Assembly (NCBI GenBank): GCA_020091685.1
Contig: CM034604.1
Location: forward strand, 2,077,828 to 2,141,827
Direction of reading: 5' to 3'
From: Lutjanus erythropterus
Taxonomy: Eukaryota; Chordata; Actinopteri; Lutjaniformes; Lutjanidae
DNA: 64,000 bases
Part shown: piece after piece, positions 39,116 to 50,315 of the stretch
Numbering within the stretch: position 1 is the first letter of the stretch
Layout of the letters: the number at the start of each line of letters is the position of its first letter
Made by a program: the position numbers and the translations under genes
Notes under the pieces: model-generated
What the model was told of the DNA's origin: nothing
The model's database searches: none
The model's input: the letters and a program-made list of their open reading frames with translations, nothing else

Positions 39116-39444
39116 TAGTATTGTACCTTACAGTGTATTTGTCTTGTAAAGTTAATCAAAAAAACTTGACAAACATATTTTGGCTTTTATAGAAGATTTT
39201 GCCTAAGAGTTAATATGCCCTGACACAATCGCTCAATTCAGTATTGTTTTTTTTTGTTTATCAGCTGTAATCAAGTGTTAGAATAATAAACAATATTAGA
39301 AATTTCCCATCATGGGCTGCAAAATTTATCATGGTTCCCTAGATACAAATAATTTAAAAAAGGAAGTCGAACTTTAAAGAGTCATAAAAAGTTATTGAAT
39401 TTTGGCCATTCATAATTCATCAGAAAATTATTGTCCTTCTTCTT

Positions 39445-39447
<3 letters not shown>

Positions 39448-39496
<49 letters not shown>

Positions 39497-39513
39497 GTAG
39501 TAGTAGTAGTAGT
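39448..39513 (+). repeat. (ATT)n then (AGT)n microsatellite
   Basis: About 16 ATT units run straight into about six AGT units; the largest trinucleotide tract here. Confidence 0.97.
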
Positions 39514-39847
39514 ATATTCTTTATAGTCTCGCATGTGACTGTATTGTATGTAAATATATCTATTTCGTATTTTTTACTTTACTTCTTATTTTTTCAGGAC
39601 AGATTTTTAAGATACTTAGATTACTTCAGATTAAAAATATTAGTTTTATGTTTTTCCTATGAAAAAATATATGCAAAAATATTTAAAAAACAGACTTAGC
39701 TAAGGATGTCTCTTCTGAAAGATTAAAAACACTGGAACGCATTGGAATGAAAGATAATTGATGAGTACAAATATCCAGTTTTTATCGTAAATACTGAGGT
39801 TGGTTTGAAAGTGTACAACTGTGAATTTATTTTGTGTTTGATTGTAG

Positions 39848-39911
39848 ATGGTTCCAGGTGGACTGCTCTGGTCTTCACACTGTCTGTGGGAAACTATGGA
39901 GGAGTCTTCAG
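39848..39911 (+). CDS. Weak exon candidate, 64 bp
   Basis: A TTGATTGTAG acceptor and CAG|GTTAGT donor bound 64 bases. One frame reads GSRWTALVFTLSVGNYGGVF, which looks like a membrane segment, but all three frames are open over so short a span. No family is recognised and no partner exon is seen. Confidence 0.15.
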
Positions 39912-40149
39912 GTTAGTCCACTTTATACTGTTAATTTTGATCATACATATAAGTGTAAATACAGCGGTACAACGGCCCCCAGTTCTGAGAAGAAGAGTTG
40001 GTCACCAGCCTGAAAGCTCAGCAATGTACTGCTGTGAACAGAGTCAAGCAATGAAATGTTTTTCAAATCTTCTTCTCCACATGAAAAGAAAGTTTGTTTG
40101 GTACAGACCCCAACAAATACCACATCATCATCATTTTTTCAGTCAAATG

Positions 40150-40205
40150 CAGGTTTTAAAGCAATACTGACTGAGGGGTCAAAGGTCACAGACATTGAAT
40201 GTCAC
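40150..40205 (-). mobile_element. Short Tc1-like fragment
   Basis: About 55 bases match, in reverse orientation, the piece at 12475-12535 of the Tc1-like remnant (shared core GGGGTCAAAGGTCACAGACA). It is an isolated scrap of the same transposase region. Confidence 0.6.
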
Positions 40206-43200
40206 CTCTTACGTGCAGCAATTTCTCTGAATTCTCTATATATATATTGTTTGTTGTTACTCACTTACTTTGTAAGTTACTCATTGTTACTTTGTAATTG
40301 TGGAACTACTTTTCCACAATTGTCTGGACACTTTGGACTTTATCTGCACAAAGTAGAACTGGACAGGTGTAGATAACAGATAAAGGTAGAAATGACAGAG
40401 TTGGAGAATTTCAAAGTAAGCTGGCAGACCCCAAAAGTCCAGGTCCTGAAAGGTGAATTCAAGTTTCTCCAGAATAAATAAAGTTTCAATCATTCATTCA
40501 ATCATCTTATTGTCTTGCTGATTTTTATTTCACATATAATCATCAGCTTCTTCCAAAAATAAATGATTGCTTTAGCTGTCCCATTGTAACATCACGTGTG
40601 AAAATCAAAACCACAGTTGATAGATTTTAAATCAAACACTCAGGCTGCTACAGGAAACCTCCACACACACATTCTGTGTGATGGAAAGATTCACAGATTT
40701 TCCTCACAAACATGAAATCATACTTTGATACGGTTTCCTACAGTAAGAATCGCTGCGTTACGACACACAGAATCACATTCTGAAGTTTCACTGGTTTACA
40801 GTTGGACATGAAGGTGAGTTTAAAGTCCACATTTCATAAAGAGAAATATATGTACACAAATAAAGTGAAAGGTCACGTCTATAATTGATTTAAGCCCCAT
40901 TCATACTGAATTCATTTCTTCAGGAGAGCTGGGGAGACTGTTTTTCTGTCAACCTTTTTTTTAAACTTGATCTTTTTTCTTTTAGTGTATCAAAAAAATA
41001 GATTTGGAAAAAATTTCAACATGGCAGAAAAAAACGTCAAGACATAAATGGATGTGACTTCTGTGAATAGATGAGGGCAGAAATTTCTTCTCACACTTAC
41101 CAAAGAGGAGGTAAACTAACCTTAATATATTAAATCAATGACATTATATTCTGTTCACTCTATATATTTTAGCTTCTTTTAAGTAAGAACTGAAAATGAG
41201 TTGAAAAAGTTGTTCATTGACTGTTTCCATGGAAACACTGATGAATGCAGCCACAAAGGTTTGGTTTTCTTTGATTTTGAAGAGAAAGATCACACACCCT
41301 GGTGAAAAAGTTTGGCTGTTAAAGCCAGAATTTGTTGGTCTGTGGCACATTCTGCTGCGGACGACTCGACACCAGAGTAAAATGAGGCTTCTTGTGTTTT
41401 GACTGTTCCTGACTGATCACAACTTTTGTAACTGAGAATCATTCAAACATGATTTAGGGCATCAGACAACAGTTTACATGACTGGTCAATGCCAAAAAAT
41501 TCAAAAGTATTTTCAGACATTTTAAGCCTACATACAAGTGCCAAGTGTTATTACTATTATTCATTAATTTTTTAAAAATTCTGAATTTTCAATTCAAAAA
41601 AAAGAAAAAAAAGAAAAGGGGCAATAGTCTGGAAACAAATATTTTTTCCATCCTCTTTTCTTTTGTCTGTAGTTATTCAGAGCCTGAAGTTCCTCAAATC
41701 AAATCCCACAGTGTTCCAGACTGTGTCAGAACCCTGATAGACTCTTCTGCACCAACAAAATCTAGGGAAAAAGTTTCTTTCTGAGACTTCAGGTCCAAAA
41801 GTTTCAGGCTATTAGCAGCTCCCTGTACAGACAACTATAACTGGATTATTCTGATACTGACAAAAGCTTAGAAATCTGATGACTCGCAGACAACTTGTGA
41901 AGCATCTTTCATTGATGATTTCTAAGCAGATTTAATTGTTTGATTGTGATGGACATCAGAGATGTCACACTGAATTGAATGATATCAACATGTTTCAGCT
42001 TCAGATTTGGATTTGTCCTGCTCAATGTCTGTACTTACCACAGACTAAATCCTGACATTTCATCTCCCTCCACTCCGAATGGGGCTTTAGTCTCTCCATT
42101 GTTACTGTTCTGACCTGTGTCCAAAATTAAAAGGACCCTGACCCCAGAATCTGAGAGTTTCCAGAGCATCTTACATGATCCTATATAGAAACAAAAGCTC
42201 TGAAAGAAAGTACAGTGTGAAGTGAAGAAACTCATCGTCCTCAGTTTTGGTTCTCAAACTCTGCACTCTTTTGGGAAGAGAAGAAGAAAAAGGACAACAG
42301 GTTATTAAATGAATTTGTGACTATCTTTCTTTACGAACTACAGAGAAATTAAGTCTAGAATATTGTGCTGAGAACTGTAGACAGACCTTTATGAGCACCA
42401 CATGCAGCTGAAAACCAGGACATATGGATAAAAAACTAAACACTGCAGCAGCATGATTAATAGATTAATCAATTAATCTCCATTGAGAATTTAAACAATT
42501 ACAAATGTATTAATGGATATTTAATCAATCAGTCAGAAATGGCACTGCACCTCATTTTGTCTGGTGGAGCCTTTTGTTAAATAAAAGAAACTTAAATTTA
42601 AAATGACAAAGAAATTACTAAAATAAAGCATCTTATAAATTATTATTGATTAATCGATTGTTGGCATTTTCAACTATTTATCGGTTAAGGAAAAAATTTG
42701 CAACCTTAATTGGAGGAGGTGACGGCAGAAGTGCATTTCTAACACCAGTACTTTCGCCTGTAATTGAGTAATATTTTTGTAATGTAACAGTTCTTGTATT
42801 TGAGTACAATTTTTCAGTTCTCTTTCCACCACTGGTTTCAATCTGGACCCTGTCTTCATGTTTCTGTGTCTAAGTGAACAATGGAAACAAGTTTTTTTTA
42901 AATTCATGTGTGACAAGATAAGAGTGATGAAGGAAGAGAACTTTTTAATGTGACCAGTGAACAGGTGGAGCGTCATCATGATGATCGGCGTTGATTTGGA
43001 CTGAGACCAGTTTAACCAGAACTCTAACTGGGAGCGGGAAAGTCAGCACTGACACTGCAGCCTGTTAGTCAGCCGTCTCACTCAATACTTGTCTTTGTTA
43101 CTCACTTCCACACAAAAACTTGGGAAAATACACACGTTAGCCATTAAATGCTATCATGCAAAAAGCAGCACATGATGATGTTTGAAGAGGAAAAGCAGCT

Positions 43201-43300
43201 ACATTCAGTAAAAATGAAGTGCAACAGATGTAGAGAATTATTCAGCGCAGAGCAACAGGTTAAAGTTGTGTTTCATGTTTGTGAGAGACAACAGAAAAGA
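40206..43300. other. Noncoding; searched for 3' STAT1 exons
   Basis: GTTTCCATGGAAAC (41223-41236) is a perfect 14-bp palindrome. 41657-41784 has an acceptor-like start and an open frame to a stop (YSEPEVPQIKSHSVPD) but no family match. 42440-42710 has TTAATCGATT words of a fish repeat. No STAT1 tail exon found. Confidence 0.5.
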
Positions 43301-43440
43301 TGTCACCATCCACACTCATGAAACACTGAGTATCGTTCTTCTCAGAGCCTCCTGCACACCTTCAACATGGAGACAAATGGAAAGCTTGACAGTTCTAGTT
43401 ACGGTTGCTAAGCTATGATTGGACAGTTGCTGTTGGAGGT
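43301..43440 (+). repeat. Dispersed repeat, copy 1 (in the 3' flank of the STAT1 remnant)
   Basis: It shares ACACTGAGTATC, CTCAGAGCCTCC, CACACCTTCAAC and AATGGAAAGCTTGACA, then TAGTTACGGTTGCT, with 52265-52382 in the same orientation and order. Family unknown. Confidence 0.7.
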
Positions 43441-43672
43441 GGGGCTTAGTGAAGGGTCAGTTTGCTGCATTTGAATTACAAAGACAGTGTCTTTGAAAAT
43501 GCTTCAGTAAGTTCATGTGCAGCAGCTGATTTACAGCAGATTGTGAATAAATGTAATGAAGTAAAAAGAAAGACATGATTTTTGTCTCTGAAACATGGTG
43601 GACAAGAAGAATCAGAAAAATACAAGTAGTCAAGTATTGTACTTGAGTAATGTCTGCAGGTGTGTGACTTAC

Positions 43673-43854
43673 TCTCTCTGACGGTTTGGGGTAGTACTTC
43701 CTGAAGGCCTTGTCTTTTGGGATGTCGGGGTAGAGGAAGCGGAGCGGGTTCTCGGGGATGTTTTCGGCGGCCATCACCTTGTAGGTGCGGATGATGTCGG
43801 GCAGGGAGACGGCGGTCAGCTCCTTCTTCTCCACAGACTGGAAGACCGGCTTGT
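43673..43854 (-). pseudogene. stat1: STAT1 remnant exon f: end of SH2 domain
   Basis: A 182-base exon, open in its expected phase, reading [20 protein letters not shown], then [14 protein letters not shown], then [20 protein letters not shown], with donor AGA|GTAAGT. This is the last recognisable STAT1 exon. The next one, which in STAT1 carries the GYIKTEL phosphotyrosine motif, was looked for down to about 41 kb and not found. GC-rich codon use stands out from the AT-rich flanks. Confidence 0.9.
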
Positions 43855-44046
43855 CTGGGTTCCAAAATGACAGATATTACAAACTCAAGTTCAAACAGTG
43901 GAAAAATTCAAAACTTGGCTCTGCTTTTGGATGTTCTACTGAAAGAAATGTCAAAAATAAAAAAACAGGAAGTACCATTCATTTCACAATATTTTACTTT
44001 TCCAAATGTGTTGAGTTTGACAAATCAAAATGAGTAATCCTTATTA

Positions 44047-44241
<195 letters not shown>

Positions 44242-44318
44242 TCACAAATCCACTCTGGACATCTCGGAAATGGTCACCACTCACTCTGAAAATCACAACA
44301 CACAAAAACGCTGCTCAC

Positions 44319-44412
44319 CCATTGTTCCACAGGGGAAGCAGGCGTCTTTTAATCACATCCAGGATTCCTTCCATCCACAGCCAGAAGGGAAAAGCTTCTC
44401 ATTGGCACTTTT
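44319..44412 (-). pseudogene. stat1: STAT1 remnant exon d: linker to SH2, one base missing
   Basis: The exon starts in phase after exon c (KSANEKLFP), then shifts. The expected FPFWLW needs one more T in the short pyrimidine run near 44385; with the frame moved, the rest reads WLWMEGILDVIKRRLLPLWN as in STAT1. Splice sites (CAG|AAAAG, TGG|GTGAGC) are intact. A deletion next to a homopolymer could also be a sequencing error. Confidence 0.87.
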
Positions 44413-44645
44413 CTGCAGGACAAAAGACACAGATGTTTAGTTGAGCAAAAATGAATTAAGTGTACAGATACCACTTCTGAAAAAAGTAAAAGAAATACAT
44501 TTTGCCATAATCTTTATTTATATTTCTAATATTATGTTAGTATGCACCAACATGCCACAGCAAATTCCTTGTAAGTGAAAACCTACTTGGCACTAAACTC
44601 ATTTCTGATTTTGACATTTTCATAACCTGGCTGACTGAGTCTCAC

Positions 44646-44701
44646 CTTGCAGAACTTGGTCCAGGGAATGAGTCCCTCTGGGTTCCTCTGGGCTTTGGCT
44701 C
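44646..44701 (-). pseudogene. stat1: STAT1 remnant exon c: linker domain
   Basis: A 56-base exon whose first two bases complete a glycine codon begun in exon b. It reads AKAQRNPEGLIPWTKFCK, matching the STAT1 segment that ends in GLIPWTRFCK. It is open in phase, with acceptor CTGCAG and donor AAG|GTGAGA intact. Confidence 0.88.
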
Positions 44702-44812
44702 CTGCAGACAAACATTCAGGTTTACATTAAACAGGCCTTAAAAACATCTGCAGCTATCAGAGGGGTTTATTTTGCTTATTGTTACATTTTTGTTTTTTGT
44801 GTTTGATCGTAC

Positions 44813-44948
44813 CCAGCAGTTTGTCGGCCACCATGTTGAGCTGCTCCTGGTTCAGGCCTCACTTGGTGACGGAGGAGAACTGCCAGCTGAGAACCTCCGA
44901 CAGCTGAGACCACTTCACTGGAGGAGGGGTGAGGAAGAACTTCAGATT
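44813..44948 (-). pseudogene. stat1: STAT1 remnant exon b: linker domain with in-frame stop
   Basis: The exon continues in phase from exon a (EPK then [10 protein letters not shown]) and reads [17 protein letters not shown], then TGA, then GLNQEQLNMVADKLLG. Other STAT1 proteins have arginine at the stop position, so this fits CGA to TGA decay at a CpG. The stop is at 44859-44861. Splice sites are CAG|AAT and TGG|GTACGA. If expressed, the product would end before the SH2 domain. Confidence 0.9.
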
Positions 44949-45202
44949 CTGAAGATGACAAGAGAAAAGAAATCTTAACTCACCCGACTGCTACTGGATT
45001 TCTGAAGTCAACCAAGATATTTGAGATTGATACAAAAAAAAAAAATCACTTATTTATCCAACGATTTTTACATAAACAAGTGACACATAGAAAACATTTG
45101 CAACAACCTTAATTTTAGTTATATAATTATACAGAATTGCACTTTCTGTAAACCTTTTGTACAGTTATGATTGCAGACTTTCCCTCTACCTCCTTACACT
45201 CA

Positions 45203-45385
<183 letters not shown>

Positions 45386-45659
45386 CTACAACAACAACAA
45401 CAAAACACATGCAAACAACAAGATGTTAACAATAACTTGAAAATTTCATGCGCAATTTTGAGTGTGCCTGACGCTCACTGCCGACTCGTATCCCCACCAT
45501 AATGCCAGCAGTATTAATAGCAGTAGATGTATCATTGAGGTTGTGTGTCTGTGTGTGCATGTGTGTATGTACGCGAGTGTGTGTGTCTCTGTGTTAGTGT
45601 CAGTAAAAGTCCTCTTACAGATGGAAAGACCAGCTTTTGTGTGTGTGTGTATATAAAGT

Positions 45660-46165
45660 TTCTAAAATGTCAAAATTGGACACTTCAGGTGTAATTCTCT
45701 CTGTGTGAGGTTTGAACAGCCATAAAACAGCTTTAGGTCAATCCACCAATCAGAAGACAGGACCAGCCTGCGGTTGGTGAAATTGCCTCGCCTGTATGTC
45801 ACAGCACAGAGAAATCTGAATACTGAAAGGACCAAAAGAAAGAAAGAATGAAAGAATTTAACCTGAAGCAGATCAAGGTTTGAATTTATGAACAGTTGAA
45901 ATAGACCACAGTCTAAAATATCAAAATTGGACACAGAAAGACAAGACAGACAGAAGCAGACAGAGCAACAGAGACAGGCAGACAGACAGTTTTTTTAAAC
46001 TGTTAATAATGTCAAACCTTGAGCTGCTTCAGGTGTAATTGTCTCTGTATGAGGATTTAACTGCTAAGAACTCAGGTTGGTGAAATCGACCAATCACCTG
46101 TGAGCAATGGCAAAGTCAATGTTAAATACTCCAAAGAAAGTCAAAAATTGAGACATCATACCTCT
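45660..46165. repeat. Diverged direct duplication upstream of the STAT1 remnant
   Basis: CTTCAGGTGTAATTCTCTCT (about 45684) recurs as CTTCAGGTGTAATTGTCTCT (about 46029). Both are followed by TGAGG, GGTTGGTGAAAT, CCAATCA and an AAAGAAAG stretch. Period about 345 bp. It is where the missing upstream STAT1 exons would be expected; none is seen. Confidence 0.6.
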
Positions 46166-46199
46166 CCAACTGCAGCTGTTTAATGAAACACTGTAATTG

Positions 46200-46880
46200 C
46201 TACAGATAAAAACCACATACGATGAGTGAGAGGACAGGTTGCCGAACGCAATGGTGCAACTTTTATTTCTGTGGTATGAAAAATGTGACCACCATCACGA
46301 TGGAAAAAACTGGAATCATCTGCTTTCTTCCAGAAGTTTTGGCTCTTGCTTAACATGGGAGTGAATGGAGCAGTTGGTTGGACTTGTTGTCATTTTAGAC
46401 CTCAGCCAACCAAAACCATTTTATCTGTTTGCTTCGGCAGTCACACCTCTGCGACCGGCACGACTTTTCCTACAATCTGATGTATAATTTGTCTATGTAG
46501 AGTGAAAACTGAGGCCGTGGACGTGAGTTTAAGAGAAAATATCTAGATGATTTTACAGCTCCTCTCCACTCTAGTGATGACATCACCCAATCTAGCTCTC
46601 ACGCAATACACACCCATTATAAAGTCTGAAACAGACTGAAAATCTCCCAAAACAAAAACTGTGAGTTCCCAATTTCAAAATCCCATTCACTTTGAATGGG
46701 AAATTTTTTTGCAATTTGTTGCGATTTTCGTGGAAACAGTTTAGCGAATCGTTAACAAAACTCATGGCACACTTGTCCTGAATTTTCCACACGTTTTGAT
46801 GTGCTTTCGTGCACATGCTCCCAACGGTGCGGGACTAGTTACGTGCTGAAAATCCGGTAGCAGCTGTTAACAGCTGTTAG
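46200..46880. repeat. Probable dispersed element of unknown family
   Basis: The block CAATGGTGCAACTTTTATTT ... CACCATCACGATGGAAAAAA ... GTGCGGGACTAGTTACGTGC resembles, from memory, a repeated sequence of other fish genomes. No terminal repeats or coding sense found. It lies upstream of the STAT1 remnant. Confidence 0.4.
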
Positions 46881-46984
46881 CTTTTCTTTTGCAGGGATGT
46901 AGTCATTTTAATGACAGAGCTCACCTCCTGATTGCAAATGTTCCAACAAACAAGTTCCTCATCAGCACTATTTTGCAGCAGCAC

Positions 46985-47125
46985 CGTCACTGCATCCAGG
47001 ACTTAGTGTTGCAAAACGGCAGGGCATTTTTTTTCCTTGTTGCAGAATGTGTATGTGTGGAGCCAGACCTTTCTCCACCACTGTGTGCTGTGGAGTGAGG
47101 TCTGGCTATGTGAGACTACTGCTAT
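46985..47125. repeat. MITE terminus-like hairpin
   Basis: AGCCAGACCT (about 47060-47069) and AGGTCTGGCT (47098-47107) form a 10-bp inverted repeat around TTCTCCACCACTGTGTGC. This layout is seen at the ends of a common fish MITE. Confidence 0.5.
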
Positions 47126-47799
47126 ATAAATGTTCAAAATCTTATTTATATAACCTTTAAATTAATAAAATATTAGAATAAAATCAAGTAAACAAAAATA
47201 CTGAAACAAGGCCAGTGACAATCAGTCAATTTGAGGCCTCTGGCTGCTAAAAGCCATCTGAAATATGCTTTCTTATGCTAATGAAGTGAAGTTCATCTTC
47301 AAAACAAAGTCAGCAATTTGCCATCTGCACAGTTAACAATGTTTTATTATTGTCACACTAATGTTAATTACATCAACAAGCTGGGTTTCTTGGCATGGCA
47401 AGATGTTTTGACACTCGAGTGCTGTGCGTGTGTGCCAACAGTGAAATTCAAGAGATGCAGCTCCTCGTCCAATCAGATCGCTCCTATAGGACTCTGGGTT
47501 TCTATAGGGCTCAGACACAGGTGACTTGAATGTAGCCAGAGTCCACGATAATGTTCCAATTAGCTGCACAGGCACCATTCAGCAAAGTTCAGCACTGTAA
47601 CTATGTTTTGTCGGCTAAGCGGGGGAGACTCCAGGGAGGGACTGAGACACTTCATTATTCCACTCAGCGGCCTGTATCCTGCATGTCTGGACAAGTTGTT
47701 TTTCAGTCTGTGACAAGTCTCAGGTTTATATGCAGGCCTGTTACTCTATCTGCTAATTGTCCAGGAAGAGCTCTATTGGAGAAAGTGAAGTGTTGAAGT

Positions 47800-48800
47800 T
47801 TTAAACGGAGCAGAGGGAAAGCAGAGAATCCCTCTACCGCTAAAGTAGCCTTGGGCGACTGCAATTATGCATAGGATATCTTTGGGTTGGTTCATGTGCC
47901 AGAATACAGATGAGGCTGCCTTTCACATTCCTCTCCTCTACAAAGAGAGTATCACTCCCCTGTCACCCAGGAAAGGGCCGCTGTGCTCCACTCCCTTTAT
48001 TTCAGTTTTGCTCCCGAAGTTTCCATGGTAACCTAAATACTATTCAAGCCTTGCAAGCAAAGCAGTCCTCGCAGGTTCTTTAAAGAGAAGAATGCCACAA
48101 ATGCAGCTCCTTCAAAACAACTGTTGAGCGAGGGCCGCTTAGAATTTCTCCATCTCAGATGCCAATTTTTCCCTGTGGATTCAAAGCTTGGGAAAAAAGA
48201 TAAAGAAGCTGGATCCTTCAAGATAATGCTGGCCATGGTTTATTCAAACTGGAGAGTGTGTGATGAGGCTGCAGGCTTCTGTATAAAGACGTGAGGTTGG
48301 CTTTAATCACCCATTTGATTTTTGCTCACTAAAACAGCTCTCAGTCTGATGCGATGGGGGAGGGGAGCGATGGAGTAATAAGACTGATGTAACATGAGTG
48401 TATTTCTATGGTGAGCTTGTCGCTGAGTAACCAGTTGCCTTGGCAACCCTCTCCTTCCCACTTCCCCACCACCACTATTCCCCAGCCGCTCTCTCTCCTT
48501 CAGCGCAGTCCTTCTGATCTCCGTTACCGGAGGAGGATATTAAAGAGTTCTTATCTAGGCTTCAGATGACAACAAGGCCAGTGTAACCAGCGCTCCTGCA
48601 CAGGTCCAGATAAACGACACGGGCCCGGTGTCATCCGCCATATGGTCCTGAGTGGCTCTCAGGAGAGTCACTGCTGTGTGTCTGTGCTAATGGCTCCGCT
48701 CAGACAAATGAGACCTGAGGGCCGGATGGTTGACACTATCTGCCACAGGGAGCTGCAATTATATGCAAATAACCCTGAAGTGGTTGAGAGATAAGCAGAA
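47800..48800. promoter_or_regulatory. Possible conserved noncoding block with X-box and octamer
   Basis: No gene or recognised repeat over about 1 kb of complex sequence. Contains a perfect X-box (48434), an X-box-like GTTTCCATGGTAAC (48019-48032) and the POU octamer ATGCAAAT (48763-48770) within CAATTATATGCAAATAAC. Confidence 0.35.
48434..48447. promoter_or_regulatory. RFX-type X-box, perfect palindromic half-sites
   Basis: GTTGCCTTGGCAAC has two ideal half-sites. It is in the possible conserved block at 47.8-48.8 kb. Confidence 0.5.
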
Positions 48801-49480
48801 TATTTTGTATGTGATAAAACTAGATTTTTTTTTTATTTTTAGCATCAAAATTTACATGTTCAAATAAGATAAAAGATGATATAAAGAACGTATATTATTA
48901 AGTCTATGAGGTTATGTTTGTTGCTTTGTTTGTCTGTTTGTCAAACTTGGTGGAATGATGTTGTGTGGGCCACGGAAGAACCCAGCATATTTTCAGTCCG
49001 TCACAACCAGAAAAACATACGTGTTGGTCGAAAGTGTAAGCAGCTTTTTCTGACTGATATGTTCATTTATTGTTAGGCAGTGCCCCCTAGTGGACATAGT
49101 AAGTATGATAGGAGATGTTTAAGGAGTGAGACAGACAGCGTTTGGACGGATAGCTCAGACAAACACAGGTCCTGTGTGGAACAAAAAGTAAATATGGAGT
49201 TGTTTTAAGTAACTAGAAGTATTGCCATGTAAATCAGCTGCACTTTCATAATACAGTAAAAGATGAGGGCCAAATGTGGAAAAAAGAAAGAAAGAAAGAA
49301 AAAGAAAAAAGAATACGTACTTTTTCATGTAGCCTCCCGCCTCCAATTTTCCTCTCACCAATAACTTTCTACTTCTCACGTAGGCCTATTCCTCTCCTCC
49401 TCTGATTCGTCTGTTGTCTGTCTCTCGGGGGAAAGCTCAGCACTGCCCCTAGAGGCCTGGAGCACTTCCGTTGTGTGACT

Positions 49481-49770
49481 GTATATGCAGCGTTTTCGTT
49501 TTGCATTTGTTTTCTCATTTGCAGCGCGTTTCTGTATATGCGGCGTTTTCGTTTTGCATTTGTTTTCTCATTTGCAGCGCGTTTCTGTATTTGCAGCGTT
49601 TTCCTTTTGCATCTGTTTTCTTATATGCAGCGCGTTTCTGTATTTGCAGCACGTTTCTGTTTATGCAGCGCGTTTCTGTATTTGCAGCGTTTTCCTTTTG
49701 CATCTGTTTTCTTATATGCAGCGCGTTTCTGGATTTGCAGCGCCTGCCTGTATATGCAGCGCGTTTGCAC
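49481..49770. repeat. Minisatellite, 53-bp unit with 19-bp subunit
   Basis: Units begin at 49481, 49534, 49587, 49640 (here shortened to a 19-base subunit), 49659, 49678, 49731 (19-base form) and 49750. Each starts GTATATGCAGCG or GTATTTGCAGCG; the long form continues through TTTTGCATTTGTTTTC and ends GCAGCGCGTTTCT. Because 53 is not a multiple of three and the unit has no stop in any forward frame, all three forward frames stay open for over 100 codons; these frames are repeat artefacts, not genes. Confidence 0.93.
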
Positions 49771-49850
49771 TTGTCGGCCACCGTACTGCTGTGCTTGCAA
49801 CGTCACTTCCATCACATATCATACATAACATAATTGTTTTTCTTGAGATG

Positions 49851-50030
49851 ATTTTTTGGCCTTTTTTGTCTTTATTTGATAAGGACAAGACAGAGGGTAG
49901 AGAAAGAGGGGATGACATGTGGCAAATGTGCCGCCGGCAGGACTCAAACTGGCAGCTGTTGAACTGGGGGCCACTGCAGAGGACTAACAGCCTCAGCACG
50001 CTCTGCCAACAGAGCTATAGAGGCGCCCCA
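49851..50030 (-). mobile_element. tRNA-derived SINE
   Basis: On the minus strand from 50030 it reads GGGGCGCCTCTATAGCTCTG, then TTGGCAGAGC: a tRNA-like head with a good A-box (TAGCTCTGTTGG). A decayed B-box (GTTTGAGTCC) lies about 70 bases on. It ends in an A-rich tail with AAAAAAGGCCAAAAAAT. A partial relative lies at 22.95-23.05 kb. Confidence 0.75.
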
Positions 50031-50315
50031 TGACATAGTTATTTTTATCCAAAGCATGATCTTTTCCGAAACCTAACCAAGTAGTTTTATTGTCTAAATC
50101 TAACCAAACTGACCAATTTCCAATCTAAACTACAGCTGTCATTGTTATTTTAACCAAAACCATGATTTTTTCATAACCAGTTAAGTAGTTCAAGTACTAA
50201 TAGTAAGTAGTTTTTGTACCTACATCTAACCAAACTGCAACCATTTTACAACTTAAACCATGTGTGTAATGTCTCAGGAGTTATGTCACATGACCTATGT
50301 AATGCAGTAAAGGTC
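50030..50315 (-). repeat. Reverse copy of the GGTTAGG repeat, two units
   Basis: In reverse sense: GATCTTTTCCGAAACCTAAC, then CAAGTAGTTTTATTGTCTAA, then a second unit with ACCAAAACCATGATTTTTTC and CAAACTGCAACCATTTTAC. It begins right beside the SINE at 49.85-50.03 kb. Confidence 0.6.

Noticed and set aside
49471-50033. Three overlapping open frames of 117 to 182 codons
   Set aside because: All are readings of the 53-bp minisatellite; they share one peptide in rotation and the longest runs on into a SINE.
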